A stretch of DNA of 64,000 nt. It comes from Agromyces ramosus (lineage in GTDB: Bacteria; Actinomycetota; Actinomycetes; Actinomycetales; Microbacteriaceae). Both the position numbers and the translations under genes were made by a program. The DNA lies in assembly GCF_004216665.1 (NCBI RefSeq), contig NZ_SGWY01000003.1, positions 248,001 through 312,000 of the forward strand, in the 5' to 3' direction. This document shows positions 30,188 through 39,360 of the stretch, piece by piece. Position 1 is the first letter of the stretch. Every line of letters starts with the position of its first letter. Under the pieces are notes generated by a model, which was not told the origin of the DNA, did not search any database, and saw only the letters and a program-made list of their open reading frames with translations.

Positions 30188-32851
30188 GTGGGCTTGGGAC
30201 CTGGGGAACCGGCGGAGGCGCCGCGCGGACTCGACGAGGCATGGCCGCTGGTCGGACGCGACGCCGTGCTCGATCGGGCCGCGGCCGCGTTCGGCGGCCA
30301 GTCCCGGACGGTGCTGGCGTACGGCCCCTCGGGCATCGGCAAGAGCCGGGTCATGCACGCCGTCACCGAACGGCTCGCCGACGACGGCTGGCGCGTGCTC
30401 TCGGCGAGCGGCAACACCGCGCTCAGCGCGGTCCCACTCGGCGCCCTGGCGCCCGTGCTCGCCGCCGACCCCGTGGCGATGGTGACCGCGACGGGCGACC
30501 CGGTGGCGCTCTACGCCGCTGCGGCAGCCGCCGTCCGCGCCGTCTCCGGCGGCCGGCGCACGATCCTCGCGGTCGACGACGTGTCCGCGGTCGACTCGGT
30601 GTCGGTCGGCCTCATCGCCCAGCTCGTCGAGACCGGAATGCTCCGCCTCCTCGCCACGGTGCGCGAGTCGGACCCCGTGCCCGACGCCCTGCTCTCGCTG
30701 GTCTCGGCGGGCGACTCCGTGCGACTCGACATCGCACCCCTCGACGTCGAGGAGGTCGGCGAACTGCTCTCGCGCGTGCTCGGCGGACCGATCGCGCACC
30801 GCGACGCGGTCGAGTTGCACGCGGTCTCGCACGGCAATCCCCTGTTCCTTCGCGAGCTCGCGATCGGCGCCGCCGAGGCCGGCTCGTTGGTGTCGGCCGA
30901 CGGGCTGTGGCAGCTGGTGGGCGAGCCCGTGGGCACGCCGGCGCTGCGCGACCTCATCCGCGCCCGCCTCCGCGTGCTCGGCGACGACGAGCGCGACACG
31001 GTCGAGCGCCTCGCGCTCTGCGAGCCGCTCGCGTTCGACGAGTTCGCGCGGCCGGGCGCTCCCGAGGCGCTCGCGAAGCTCGAGATGCGCGGCCTGATCA
31101 CGGTCGACGAGACGGGTGCGCGGATGCAGGTCGGGCTCGCGCATCCGCACTACGCGTCGGCCGTCCGCGACAGCATCCCGCGGATCCGAGCCGTGTCGCT
31201 GCTACTGGAGCAGGCCGACGTCGTCGCGTCCCGGCAAATGACGCCCGGGGACGAGCTCCGGGTGGCGATCTGGCGGCTCGACGCGGGCCGGCCGTCCGAC
31301 GCCGGCATCCTCGCACGATCCGCCGCCCTCGCCCGGATGGCGCACGACCGCCGCACGGCCGAGCGGCTCGCCGCGGCGGCGGTCGCCGCCGGCGCCGACG
31401 ACGCCGCCTCCCACCTGCTGCACGGCGAGCTGCTGTGGTCGCTCGGCCGGGCGGAGGAGGCGCTCGCCGCGCTGGCGCGCGCCGACGAGCGGGCCCGCGC
31501 CGACGGCGCACCGGAGGAGCTCCTCGCGGCGATCGGGGCGGCACGCGCCGAGGTGTTCGGCGGCGACCCCCTCGGCAGCGCCCGCGGCCTCGAGCTGCTC
31601 GAATCCCTCGAGGACGCGCTCCCGGGCCAGTCCGCCACCATCGCGCTGAGCAAGGCCGTGCTGCTCGTCAACCTCGAGTACGCGCACGACGCGCTCGCCC
31701 ACGTCGAGTCGGCCGCGGCCGTCGCCGGTGACAGCGGGTTCGAGCAGGCGGTGCTCGACCTCTCACGCGCGATGCCGCTTGCCGCGCTCGCGCGCAGCGA
31801 CGAGGCCGTCGCCGCGGCCCAGCACGCCGTCGGATTCGCGACCCGCGACGACGCCGTCATCCCGCCGCGCCGTGCCGAGCTGGTGCTGGCGAACGTGCTC
31901 ATCGCGGCCGACCGGCTCGAGGACGCCCGCTCGACCGTGATCGAGTCGTTGCACGACGCGATCCGGCACGACGACGAGCTCACCGCCCGCCTCGACGAGT
32001 TCCTGATGGGCCGCGTCTTCTGGCAGCTCGGCCGACTCGACACCGCGGCCCGATGGTTCCGCGACACCCACGGCGGCGCCGAGCTGCACGGGCCGAAGTC
32101 GCTCAGGGAGCTCGCGCTGTGCTTCCTCGCGATCGTGGCGGCGGAGCAGGGCGACCTCGATCGGGCCCGGCGCCACCGCGCCCGGGTGATCGACGGATTC
32201 GACGCCGACAGCTCCGTGACCGCACTCGCCGACGCCTGGATCGCGGTGCTCGAGGGCCGCCCAGATGCAGCGGCCGCGACCCTCCTCGCCCGCGTGGACG
32301 TCATCGAGCCACGCGGCGCGGTCAGCGTCGCCGCCGGGCTCCTCCACCACCTCGTGCGGTTCGGCGCACGCACGCACGCGCGCACCGCCGCCGGGCGCCT
32401 CGCGCGGCTCGCCGAGGCGACCCGGTCCCCGGCCGTCCGGCGCCGGCTCGCGCACGCCCGCGCCGAGGCCGACGGCGACGCATCCGCCCTGCGCGCGGTC
32501 GGCGCCGAGTGGGAGTCGATCGGCCACCTGCTCTACGCCGCGGAGGCCTTCGCGTCGGCGGGGCAGGCGGCGCGCGCCGACGGACGCGGACGCGAGGCCA
32601 CCGCCGACCTGCAGCGGGCCGCGACCCTCGCCGCCGCCTGCGAGGGCGCGCGCACACCGCTGCTCAGGTTCTCGCAGGGAGCGGAAGCGCTCACGCCGCG
32701 CGAGCGCGAGATCGCCTCGCTCGCCGCGCAGGGCCTCAGTTCCAACGAGATCGCCGCGCGACTGTTCCTCTCGCCGCGCACCGTGAACAACCACCTGCAG
32801 TCGACGTACGCGAAGCTGGGCATCCGAGGCCGGCACGAGCTGCGGGCCTGA
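30188..32851 (+). CDS. LuxR-family transcriptional regulator, LAL/MalT-like with ATPase domain
   Basis: 887 aa from GTG 30188 with GGAAGG 10 nt upstream. N-terminal AAA/STAND-type ATPase: Walker A GPSGIGKS (about residue 44), Walker B-like ILAVDDVSAVD (about 120). A long Ala/Arg/Glu-rich helical-repeat middle (TPR-like, 350-800) follows, with a C-terminal LuxR HTH: LTPREREIASLAAQGLSSNEIAARLFLSPRTVNNH. Such regulators bind a ligand and nucleotide and then activate promoters as multimers. The phased TTGCTCA sites upstream may be its own. The inducer is unknown. Confidence 0.9.
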   Translation: MGLGPGEPAEAPRGLDEAWPLVGRDAVLDRAAAAFGGQSRTVLAYGPSGIGKSRVMHAVTERLADDGWRVLSASGNTALSAVPLGALAPVLAADPVAMVTATGDPVALYAAAAAAVRAVSGGRRTILAVDDVSAVDSVSVGLIAQLVETGMLRLLATVRESDPVPDALLSLVSAGDSVRLDIAPLDVEEVGELLSRVLGGPIAHRDAVELHAVSHGNPLFLRELAIGAAEAGSLVSADGLWQLVGEPVGTPALRDLIRARLRVLGDDERDTVERLALCEPLAFDEFARPGAPEALAKLEMRGLITVDETGARMQVGLAHPHYASAVRDSIPRIRAVSLLLEQADVVASRQMTPGDELRVAIWRLDAGRPSDAGILARSAALARMAHDRRTAERLAAAAVAAGADDAASHLLHGELLWSLGRAEEALAALARADERARADGAPEELLAAIGAARAEVFGGDPLGSARGLELLESLEDALPGQSATIALSKAVLLVNLEYAHDALAHVESAAAVAGDSGFEQAVLDLSRAMPLAALARSDEAVAAAQHAVGFATRDDAVIPPRRAELVLANVLIAADRLEDARSTVIESLHDAIRHDDELTARLDEFLMGRVFWQLGRLDTAARWFRDTHGGAELHGPKSLRELALCFLAIVAAEQGDLDRARRHRARVIDGFDADSSVTALADAWIAVLEGRPDAAAATLLARVDVIEPRGAVSVAAGLLHHLVRFGARTHARTAAGRLARLAEATRSPAVRRRLAHARAEADGDASALRAVGAEWESIGHLLYAAEAFASAGQAARADGRGREATADLQRAATLAAACEGARTPLLRFSQGAEALTPREREIASLAAQGLSSNEIAARLFLSPRTVNNHLQSTYAKLGIRGRHELRA

Positions 32852-32910
32852 GCGGGGCCGACGCGCGCCGCCACGCGGAGGCCCCCGCACACCGCACGCA
32901 GGCTGCGGGC

Positions 32911-33267
32911 TCAGGCCGTGACGATGTCGCGGCGCGCCCCCTCGAGCCGCTCGCCCACCGCGCCGACGGCGTCCTTCGGCACGCCGAGGTCGGCGAGGCT
33001 CGTGAGCAGCGTCGCCACGATGCGGTCGAACGCGGCATCCGTGATCTCGAGGCCGGCGTGCGCGTCGCGCAGGCCGCGGCCGGAGAACAGCTGCGGGCCG
33101 CCGAACGCGGCCGCGAGGAACGCCCGCTGGTGCGCCTTGAGGCGGTCGAGGTCGACGCCGTCGAACCAGCGTCCCAGCTCCTCGTCGGCGGTGACCCGGT
33201 TGTAGAACACCGTGACGGCCGTGCGCATGCCGTCGGGCCCGCCGATCTGCTCGTAGATCTCGGTCAC
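32911..33267 (-). CDS. group I truncated haemoglobin (TrHbN-like)
   Basis: 118 aa from GTG 33267, chosen for GAGGAGG upstream and the family start TEIYEQIGGPDGMRTAV. Haem-pocket features: Tyr B10 in VFYNRV, LKAHQRAFLAAAFGGP in the E helix region, and the proximal His in RDAHAGLEIT. TrHbN proteins bind O2 and detoxify nitric oxide. It is divergent from the synthase-like gene; the 17-bp palindrome 33325-33341 lies between the two starts. Confidence 0.92.
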   Translation of the reverse strand: MTEIYEQIGGPDGMRTAVTVFYNRVTADEELGRWFDGVDLDRLKAHQRAFLAAAFGGPQLFSGRGLRDAHAGLEITDAAFDRIVATLLTSLADLGVPKDAVGAVGERLEGARRDIVTA

Positions 33268-33324
33268 GTCGCCTCCTCGTCGTCGTCCTGATCCGAGGGT
33301 CGCGGATGCCGCCGGCGGCCCGCC

Positions 33325-33341
33325 TGAGCAACGATTGCTCA
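33325..33341. promoter_or_regulatory. perfect palindrome TGAGCAA-CGA-TTGCTCA
   Basis: 7-bp arms, 3-bp spacer, in the globin/synthase divergent region. The arm is identical to the half-site repeated at 30037-30085. Together they suggest one regulator acting on both regions. Confidence 0.7.
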
Positions 33342-33380
33342 CCCGGCGCGCCGACCAGGCGATCGTGGCACGATGCAGGC

Positions 33381-34151
33381 ATGGCGCATCCCCGCATCGA
33401 GTTCGAGGCCGACGTCTTCTCGCCGTCGGGCCTCACGCTGCTGGTCGACGGGTCCGCGCAGTCGCACGTCGACCCCGTCGACCCGACCCACCTCTTCTTC
33501 GAGTACGTGCGGCGCATCGGACACGTGCTCGATTCCGTGCGCGAGGCGGGCCGCCCGATCCGGGCGCTGCACCTCGGCGGGGGCGCGATGACGCTGCCGC
33601 GGTACGTGGCCGCCACGCGGCCCGGCTCCTCGCAGGTCGTGGTCGAGGTGGACGCCGAGGTCGTCGCCACGGTGCTCGAGCGCCTGCCGGTGCCGACGGG
33701 CGCCGACCTCGCGCTCGTGCTCGCCGACGCCCGCGACGCGATCGCGGCGGACGGCGCCCTCGCCGGCGTCGCGCCGTTCGACGTGGTCGTCGTCGACCTC
33801 TACACACGGCTCGAGGCGCCGGCCTTCGTCGACGACCCGACGTTCATGGGCGGATGCCTCGCGGCCCTCGCCCCGGGCGGCCTCGTCGTGGTCAACGTGG
33901 CGGACGCGCCCGGGCTCACCCGCCTCCGCGCCCAGGCGCGCGCACTCGCCCGCGCCGACCCGGGCGCCGAGCTGCTCGTGGCCGGGGACCCGGCCACGCT
34001 CGCCGGCACGGAGGAGGGCAACGCGATCCTCGTCGCGGCGCCCGACGGCCTGCCGGGAGGCCTCGCCGACCGGATCGCCGCCGCCGGCCCGTTCCCGGCC
34101 GCCGTGCTCACCGGACACCGACTCGACGCGGCGCTCTGGGGCGCCTGCTGA
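33381..34151 (+). CDS. spermidine synthase-like methyltransferase-fold protein, copy 1
   Basis: 256 aa. Core motif RALHLGGGAMTLPRYVAATRPGS gives the SAM/dcSAM-binding glycine loop, VVVEVDAEVVATVLERL the acidic loop, and DVVVVDLYTRLEAPAF replaces the canonical catalytic DSxD of spermidine synthases. GGLVVVNVADAP follows. True polyamine synthases need an Asp proton acceptor in that loop; here it is DLYT, so aminopropyl transfer is doubtful. The following gene is a paralogue. Confidence 0.85.
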   Translation: MAHPRIEFEADVFSPSGLTLLVDGSAQSHVDPVDPTHLFFEYVRRIGHVLDSVREAGRPIRALHLGGGAMTLPRYVAATRPGSSQVVVEVDAEVVATVLERLPVPTGADLALVLADARDAIAADGALAGVAPFDVVVVDLYTRLEAPAFVDDPTFMGGCLAALAPGGLVVVNVADAPGLTRLRAQARALARADPGAELLVAGDPATLAGTEEGNAILVAAPDGLPGGLADRIAAAGPFPAAVLTGHRLDAALWGAC

Positions 34152-34190
34152 CCCGCACTCCAGACCGGCGGCGAGCGGGCAGCGGGTAGC

Positions 34191-35051
34191 GTGGCATCCG
34201 TGCCAGACCTCGAACGCCGACTCGCCGTGAGCGGCCACCTCGCCCGGCTCGAGGAGTCGCGGCACGTGCCGGGGTCGTGGACGCTCTACGTCGACGGCAC
34301 GCCCCAGTCGCACGTCGAACTCGATCGTCCCGAGTGGCTGGGCTTCGAATACGTGCGCCGCATCGGCCACGCGATCGACCTCGTGCGACCCGAGGGCGAG
34401 CCCATCACGGCGGTGCACCTCGGCGGCGGTGCGCTCACGCTCCCCCGCTACGTCGCGGCGACCAGGCCCGGCTCGCGCCAGCAGGTCGTCGAGCTCGAGA
34501 GCGAGCTCGTCGACCTCGTGCGCGAGCACCTGCCGCTCCCGCGCAACGCGCAGGTGCGCGTGCGCCACGGCGACGCGCGCGAGGTGCTCGGGAAGCTGCC
34601 CGCGGGGCTCGACGGCGCCGTGGACATCGCGGTCGTCGACATCTTCTCGGGCTCGCGCACCCCCGCCCACGTGACGAGCGCCGAGTTCTACGGGCTCGTC
34701 GCCCCACGCCTCGCCCCCGGCGGCATCGTCGCGGTGAACGTCGCCGACGGCGCCGGACTCGCCTTCGCCCGTTCGCAGGCGGCGACGCTCGCGCACGTCT
34801 TCCCGCACCTCGCCATCGCGGCCGACACGTCGATGCTGAAGGGGCGGCGGTTCGGCAACGTGGTCATGTACGCCTCGCACGACGAGCTGCCCTTCGCGGG
34901 GCTGCCTCGACGCCTGGCCAGCGATCCCGCCCCGGCGAAGCTGGTCGACGGCGCCGAGCTGCGGCGCTTCATCGCGGGCGCGCCGGTCGTGACGGATGCC
35001 ACGGCGGTGCCGTCGCCGCCGCCGGCACGTTCCGTCTTCCTCTCCCGCTGA
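34191..35051 (+). CDS. spermidine synthase-like methyltransferase-fold protein, copy 2
   Basis: 286 aa, paralogue of the upstream gene: VHLGGGALTLPRYVAATRPGS and FEYVRRIGHAIDLVRPEGEPI are near-identical to copy 1, while the loop is AVVDIFSGSRTPAH. It has a longer N-terminus and the C-terminal FAGLPRRLASDPAPAKL. Start GTG 34191 or GTG 34200; neither has a strong ribosome binding site. Tandem duplication with both copies intact suggests a functional split. The same comment on the missing catalytic Asp applies. Confidence 0.85.
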   Translation: MASVPDLERRLAVSGHLARLEESRHVPGSWTLYVDGTPQSHVELDRPEWLGFEYVRRIGHAIDLVRPEGEPITAVHLGGGALTLPRYVAATRPGSRQQVVELESELVDLVREHLPLPRNAQVRVRHGDAREVLGKLPAGLDGAVDIAVVDIFSGSRTPAHVTSAEFYGLVAPRLAPGGIVAVNVADGAGLAFARSQAATLAHVFPHLAIAADTSMLKGRRFGNVVMYASHDELPFAGLPRRLASDPAPAKLVDGAELRRFIAGAPVVTDATAVPSPPPARSVFLSR

Positions 35052-35114
35052 CCCGCGACGGCGGGCGATTCCCCCCACGGCCGATGCGCTGCGGGGTCGC
35101 CGATCGAGCCCCCG

Positions 35115-35975
35115 TCACGCGTGGCGGAAGCGGACCTCCTGGCCCGGCCGCAGCTGCGCCACGGCGTCGAGCGAGCCGGGCGCCACGATCGCGATCACGG
35201 GATATCCGCCCGTGACGGGGCGGTCGGCGAGCAGGATGGTGGGCTGTCCGTCGCCGGCGACCTGCATCGACCCGGGCACCGTGGCCTCGCTCGCGAGCTC
35301 ACCCGTGCGTCGCCGCTCGAGCACCGGGCCGACGAGGCGCGCGCCGATCCGGTCGGCCTGCTCCGAGAGCCGCCACGGCGACTCGAACAGCGCGGCCCCC
35401 GCGGCATCCGTGAACCAGTCGGCGCGCGGGCCGGCCAGCAACGCGAGGGTCACCGCCCCGGCCGGCGGCGGGAACGCGACATCCTGGTCGACGACGGGCA
35501 CGGATGCCGCGGGCTCGGCGCCGATCGCGAGGTCCTGGCCGGCGACCACGGGCTCGGGGCCGAGGCCCGCGAGCGTGTCCCGCGACCGCGAGCCGAGCAC
35601 CGCGGTCGCCGCGATGCCGCCGCGGACCGCGAGGACATAGCGGATGCCGCGCACCGCCGTGCCGATCTCGAGCACGGCGCCGTCGCGTGCCCGCGCCGAC
35701 GCGTAGGGCGGCACGGGATGTCCGTCGAGGCTCACCGGGCCCCACGCGCCCGTGACGGCGAACCACGCCTCGCCCTCGAACCGGGCCCGGAACCCGCCGA
35801 GGACGAGCTCGAGTCCGGCGGCGCCGTCGGGATTGCCGACGAGCCGGTTCGCCAGCGCGAGCGCGCCGCGGTCGAGCGCTCCCGACGTCGCGACGCCGAG
35901 GTGCGCGAGGCCCGGTCGACCGAGGTCCTCGACGAGCGCGGCTGCGCCCGGCTGCTCGACGTGGAGGCGGGTCAT
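35115..35975 (-). CDS. pxpC: 5-oxoprolinase subunit C (biotin-dependent carboxyltransferase family)
   Basis: 286 aa from ATG 35975, overlapping pxpB by ATGA. Family start LHVEQPGAAALVEDLGRPGLAHLGV, then GALDRGALALANRLVGNPDGAAGLE and the C-terminal LLADRPVTGGYPVIAIV. PxpBC form a heteromer acting on 5-oxoproline (pyroglutamate), hydrolysed with ATP to glutamate together with PxpA. Slightly short but complete. Confidence 0.93.
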   Translation of the reverse strand: MTRLHVEQPGAAALVEDLGRPGLAHLGVATSGALDRGALALANRLVGNPDGAAGLELVLGGFRARFEGEAWFAVTGAWGPVSLDGHPVPPYASARARDGAVLEIGTAVRGIRYVLAVRGGIAATAVLGSRSRDTLAGLGPEPVVAGQDLAIGAEPAASVPVVDQDVAFPPPAGAVTLALLAGPRADWFTDAAGAALFESPWRLSEQADRIGARLVGPVLERRRTGELASEATVPGSMQVAGDGQPTILLADRPVTGGYPVIAIVAPGSLDAVAQLRPGQEVRFRHA

Positions 35976-36604
35976 CCCGCGCCGATCGCCTCGAAGCGCA
36001 CCCGCCGGCCCGGCGCGAGGAGGGCCGGCTCGGCGGAGTCGGGGTCCCACAATGCGACATCCGTGCGGCCGATCAGCCGCCACCCGCCCGGACTCTGGCG
36101 GGGGTAGACCCCGCCGAACGCCCCGGCGAGCGCCACCGCGCCCGCCGGCACCCGGGTACGCGGTGCGTCGAGGCGCGGCACCTCGAACGGCCAGTCGTCG
36201 CTGACGAGGTAGCCGAACCCGGGGGCGAAGCCGATGAACGCGACCCGCCACTCGACCGACGAGTGCCGCGCGATGAGCGCCTCGGTCGAGACGGCGAGCA
36301 GCGTCGCCGTCGCGGCGAGGTCCTCGCCGTCGTAGGCGACGGGGATCACGACCCCCTCGGCCGCGGCCCCCGCGACCCGCGAGCCCGCCTCGGCGGGGAC
36401 GCGGCGCACCCACGTCGCCGCCGACTCGAGCGGGATGCGCGCCGGATCGATCGACACGAGGATCGTGCGTGCGGCCGGCACGAGCTCGACGACCCCGCGC
36501 GGCGGATCGGCGGCGAGCGCGTCGTGCAGCGCCAGCACCTCCTCGAGCGAGTCGCACTCGACGAGCAGTGCCGCGTCGCCGCTCGGCAGCAGTCGGCGGC
36601 TCAT
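35972..36604 (-). CDS. pxpB: 5-oxoprolinase subunit B
   Basis: 210 aa of the KipI/allophanate-hydrolase-C1 type. Motifs: LLPSGDAALLVECDS near the N-terminus, VAFIGFAPGFGYLV in the middle, and the RVPAGAVALAGAFGGVYPRQSPGGW signature. Both ends overlap neighbours by ATGA, so pxpA-pxpB-pxpC are one coupled operon. Confidence 0.95.
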   Translation of the reverse strand: MSRRLLPSGDAALLVECDSLEEVLALHDALAADPPRGVVELVPAARTILVSIDPARIPLESAATWVRRVPAEAGSRVAGAAAEGVVIPVAYDGEDLAATATLLAVSTEALIARHSSVEWRVAFIGFAPGFGYLVSDDWPFEVPRLDAPRTRVPAGAVALAGAFGGVYPRQSPGGWRLIGRTDVALWDPDSAEPALLAPGRRVRFEAIGAG

Positions 36605-37362
36605 GCGAAGGCCCGGATCTCGACGCCCGCGGCCTCGAGCGCATCGCGCACGGCCCGTGCCATGGCGACCGCGCCGGGGGTGTCGCCGTGCAGGCAGAGC
36701 GAATCGGGGGCCAGCTCGACACGGCTGCCGTCGTCGGCCGCGATCCCGCCGGTCTCGGCCAACTCGAGCGCGCGCTCGGCGGCCGCGGCGGGGTCGTCGA
36801 CGATCGCGCCGGGCTCGCCGCGCGGCACGAGCGAGCCGTCGGCGACGTAGCCCCGGTCGACGAAGGCCTCACGCGCGAACCGGAGGCCCGCGGCATCCGC
36901 CGCCCGCTCGAGCGCGCTCGACGGCGGGCCGAGCAGCGGGAGCGTCGGGTCGTAGCGGGCGACCGCCTCGGCGAACGCGTGCGCCGCCGCGTCGTCGGAC
37001 GCGAGGCGGTGGTACAGAGCGCCGTGCGCCTTCACGTAACGCACGCGCAGGCCCGAACCGCGGGCGATCCCGTCGAGCGCCCCGAGCTGCGCGAGGAGCT
37101 CGGCGGCGACCTCGGCGGGGCTCGTGTCGAGCGCGCGGCGCCCGAAGCCCACCAGGTCGCGGTAGCCCGGATGCGCACCCAGGGCCACGCCGTGACGAGC
37201 GGCGCGGCCGACGCTCTCGGCCATCGTGAGGGGGTCGCCGGCGTGGAACCCGCAGGCGACGTTCGCGCTCGACACGACGGCGAACATCGCCTCGTCGTCG
37301 CCCACCCGCCACGCCCCGAAGGACTCGCCGAGGTCGCTGTTGAGGTCGATCACCGGCTGCAT
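36601..37362 (-). CDS. pxpA: 5-oxoprolinase subunit A (LamB/YcsF family)
   Basis: 253 aa. Start ATG 37362 with GGGAGG upstream. Family signatures: DLNSDLGESFG, NVACGFHAGDP, GAHPGYRDLVGFGRR, YVKAHGALYHRLASD and SLCLHGDTPGAV. The gene leads the minus-strand pxpABC operon. The window shows no adjacent transporter for pyroglutamate. Confidence 0.95.
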   Translation of the reverse strand: MQPVIDLNSDLGESFGAWRVGDDEAMFAVVSSANVACGFHAGDPLTMAESVGRAARHGVALGAHPGYRDLVGFGRRALDTSPAEVAAELLAQLGALDGIARGSGLRVRYVKAHGALYHRLASDDAAAHAFAEAVARYDPTLPLLGPPSSALERAADAAGLRFAREAFVDRGYVADGSLVPRGEPGAIVDDPAAAAERALELAETGGIAADDGSRVELAPDSLCLHGDTPGAVAMARAVRDALEAAGVEIRAFA

Positions 37363-37409
37363 CCTCCCATTCTGCCGAAGCAACGCGCACACTGGGATGG
37401 GGAGGTCGT

Positions 37410-38663
37410 ATGCGGGAGGCGGCACACGTCGGGAACGACGCCGCGCGCGCCCGCTGCGGCGGGGCGGCCCGCCCGGCCGTGCCGCACGCGCGACGCGACT
37501 CCTCCCGCGCGTCGGCCGTCGCGACGGCCGTCGCGCTCTGCCTCGCACTGGCTGGCTGCGTCGCCGCCCCGCCGGAGCGCAGCCCGCTCCCGTCGACCCC
37601 GCCCGGCTCGCCGTCATCGACGCCCACGCCGGCGCCGGCGGCACCGACTCCGACCGGTCCGCCGCCGGTGCTCCAGCCGAACGGGGGCGTCGGGGTGGTG
37701 GCCCAGGGGCTCCAGGCTCCGTGGTCGATCCTGCGCCTGCCGGCGGGCGGGGTCCTCGTCAGCGAGCGCGACACCGCCAACATCGTCGAGGTGCTGGGCG
37801 ACGGGTCCCTGCGGGTCGCGGCGACCGTCGCGGAGGTGGCGCCCGGCGGCGAGGGCGGCCTGCTCGGCCTGGCGTTCCGCCCGACCGACGGCGACGACCC
37901 GGCATTCGTCTACGCGTACTTCACCGCGGCATCCGACAACCGGATCGTTCGGATGCCGCTCACGGGCGCTCCCGGCTCGCTCGGGCTCGGGGCACCCGAG
38001 GACGTGCTCACCGGCATCCCCAAGGCCGGCAACCACAACGGTGGTCGCATCGCGTTCGGCCCCGACGGATTCCTGTACGCCACCGCCGGCGACGCCGGCA
38101 ACCGCGACGCCGCCCAGGACCCGAACTCGCTGTCGGGCAAGATCCTGCGGATGACGGCCGAGGGGCGGCCGGCGCCCGGCAACCCGTACGGCAACTTCAC
38201 GTGGTCGTTCGGCCACCGCAACCCGCAGGGGCTGGCGTGGGACGCCGCGGGCGACCTCTGGGCCGCGGAGTTCGGGCAGAACACGTGGGACGAGCTCAAC
38301 CGGATCACGCGCGGCGCGAACTACGGGTGGCCGGTCGTCGAGGGTCAGGCCGGCGACGCCCGCTTCGTCGACCCGGCGATGCAGTGGTCCACCGCGGAGG
38401 CGAGCCCGAGCGGGCTCGCGATCGTCGGCGACACCCTCTTCCTCGCCGCACTCCGCGGCGAGCGGTTGTGGGCGATCGCGCCGGCCACGACGGGCGCCGC
38501 GCTGGCGTCGACGCCGTGGTTCACCGGCGAGCTCGGCCGGATCCGGGATGTCACGGAAGGGCCCGACGGCGAGCTCTGGTTCATCGGCAACAACACCGAC
38601 GGGCGTGGCGCGCCATCGCCCGGCGACGACCGGCTGTTCCGCGTGCGCCTCGCGCCGGCCTGA
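37410..38663 (+). CDS. PQQ-type glucose/sorbosone dehydrogenase lipoprotein
   Basis: 417 aa. Residues 1-50: basic start, hydrophobic core AVATAVALCLALAGC giving a lipobox, so it is probably a lipid-anchored surface protein. A Pro/Thr/Ser linker (about 50-85) follows, then a six-bladed propeller: NGGVGVVAQGLQAPWSI, GGEGGLLGLAFRP, NHNGGRIAFGPDG, SFGHRNPQGLAWD, GANYGWPVVEG, the usual order of soluble aldose dehydrogenases. The catalytic-type His in NHNGG is present. The substrate is not determinable. Confidence 0.9.
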   Translation: MREAAHVGNDAARARCGGAARPAVPHARRDSSRASAVATAVALCLALAGCVAAPPERSPLPSTPPGSPSSTPTPAPAAPTPTGPPPVLQPNGGVGVVAQGLQAPWSILRLPAGGVLVSERDTANIVEVLGDGSLRVAATVAEVAPGGEGGLLGLAFRPTDGDDPAFVYAYFTAASDNRIVRMPLTGAPGSLGLGAPEDVLTGIPKAGNHNGGRIAFGPDGFLYATAGDAGNRDAAQDPNSLSGKILRMTAEGRPAPGNPYGNFTWSFGHRNPQGLAWDAAGDLWAAEFGQNTWDELNRITRGANYGWPVVEGQAGDARFVDPAMQWSTAEASPSGLAIVGDTLFLAALRGERLWAIAPATTGAALASTPWFTGELGRIRDVTEGPDGELWFIGNNTDGRGAPSPGDDRLFRVRLAPA

Positions 38664-38764
38664 CGGAGCGGCGCCTGGCGGCGCGGATCCGCGCCGCGGA
38701 ACGATCCCCGTTCGGGGGCCAGCGCCTCCTCCCCCCGGCGCGTCGGCGGGTCTATTCTCATCCC

Positions 38765-39262
38765 ATGGCGGATCTCGATCGGGTGCGGCGGTGGGCCGAG
38801 GCGCTCATCGTGCTGCACCTGGATCCCGAGACGTGGAGCTTCGGCTTCGACAACGCGAAGAAGCGCGCGGGCCTCTGCAACTACACGGCGAGGCACATCT
38901 CGGTGTCCCGCTACCTCGCCGCCCGCTACGACGACGACGAGATCCACCAGATCCTGCTGCACGAGGTCGCCCATGCCGTGGCGGGCCCCCGAGCGGGCCA
39001 CGGACCCAAGTGGGCGACGATCGCGGCCGACCTCGGCTACGTCGGTCGCCGCACCCACGACGGCGAGGTCGCGCACGAGCTGGCACCCTGGGTCGGACGA
39101 TGCCCCGCGGGCCACGAGCATTTCCGCTACCGTGAACCCCAGCGCCCACTGAGCTGCGGACTCTGCCGTCGCGGATTCGATCGGGCGAACCTCATCGTCT
39201 GGCGTCATCGCGAGATCACGACGGCGGTGCGGCGGCGGGCCGCGAGCGCGTCCGCCGGCTGA
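38765..39262 (+). CDS. SprT-like zinc metalloprotein
   Basis: 165 aa. Zinc site HEVAHA (about residue 62) followed by RAGHGPKW, whose His supplies the third ligand. A C-terminal zinc ribbon is suggested by RCPAGHEHF and LSCGLCRRGF. SprT-like proteins relate to the eukaryotic Spartan protease that digests DNA-crosslinked proteins; bacterial function is poorly known. ATG 38765; an upstream extension of the open frame is not supported. Confidence 0.88.
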   Translation: MADLDRVRRWAEALIVLHLDPETWSFGFDNAKKRAGLCNYTARHISVSRYLAARYDDDEIHQILLHEVAHAVAGPRAGHGPKWATIAADLGYVGRRTHDGEVAHELAPWVGRCPAGHEHFRYREPQRPLSCGLCRRGFDRANLIVWRHREITTAVRRRAASASAG

Positions 39263-39360
39263 TCCGCCGCGAGCGGCCGGGCGGCCGAGCGCATGCCGTC
39301 CGACGCATGCGCCGAACGGGTCGTGCGGAGGCGGCATCCGTAACCGCCTAGGATGGTGTC

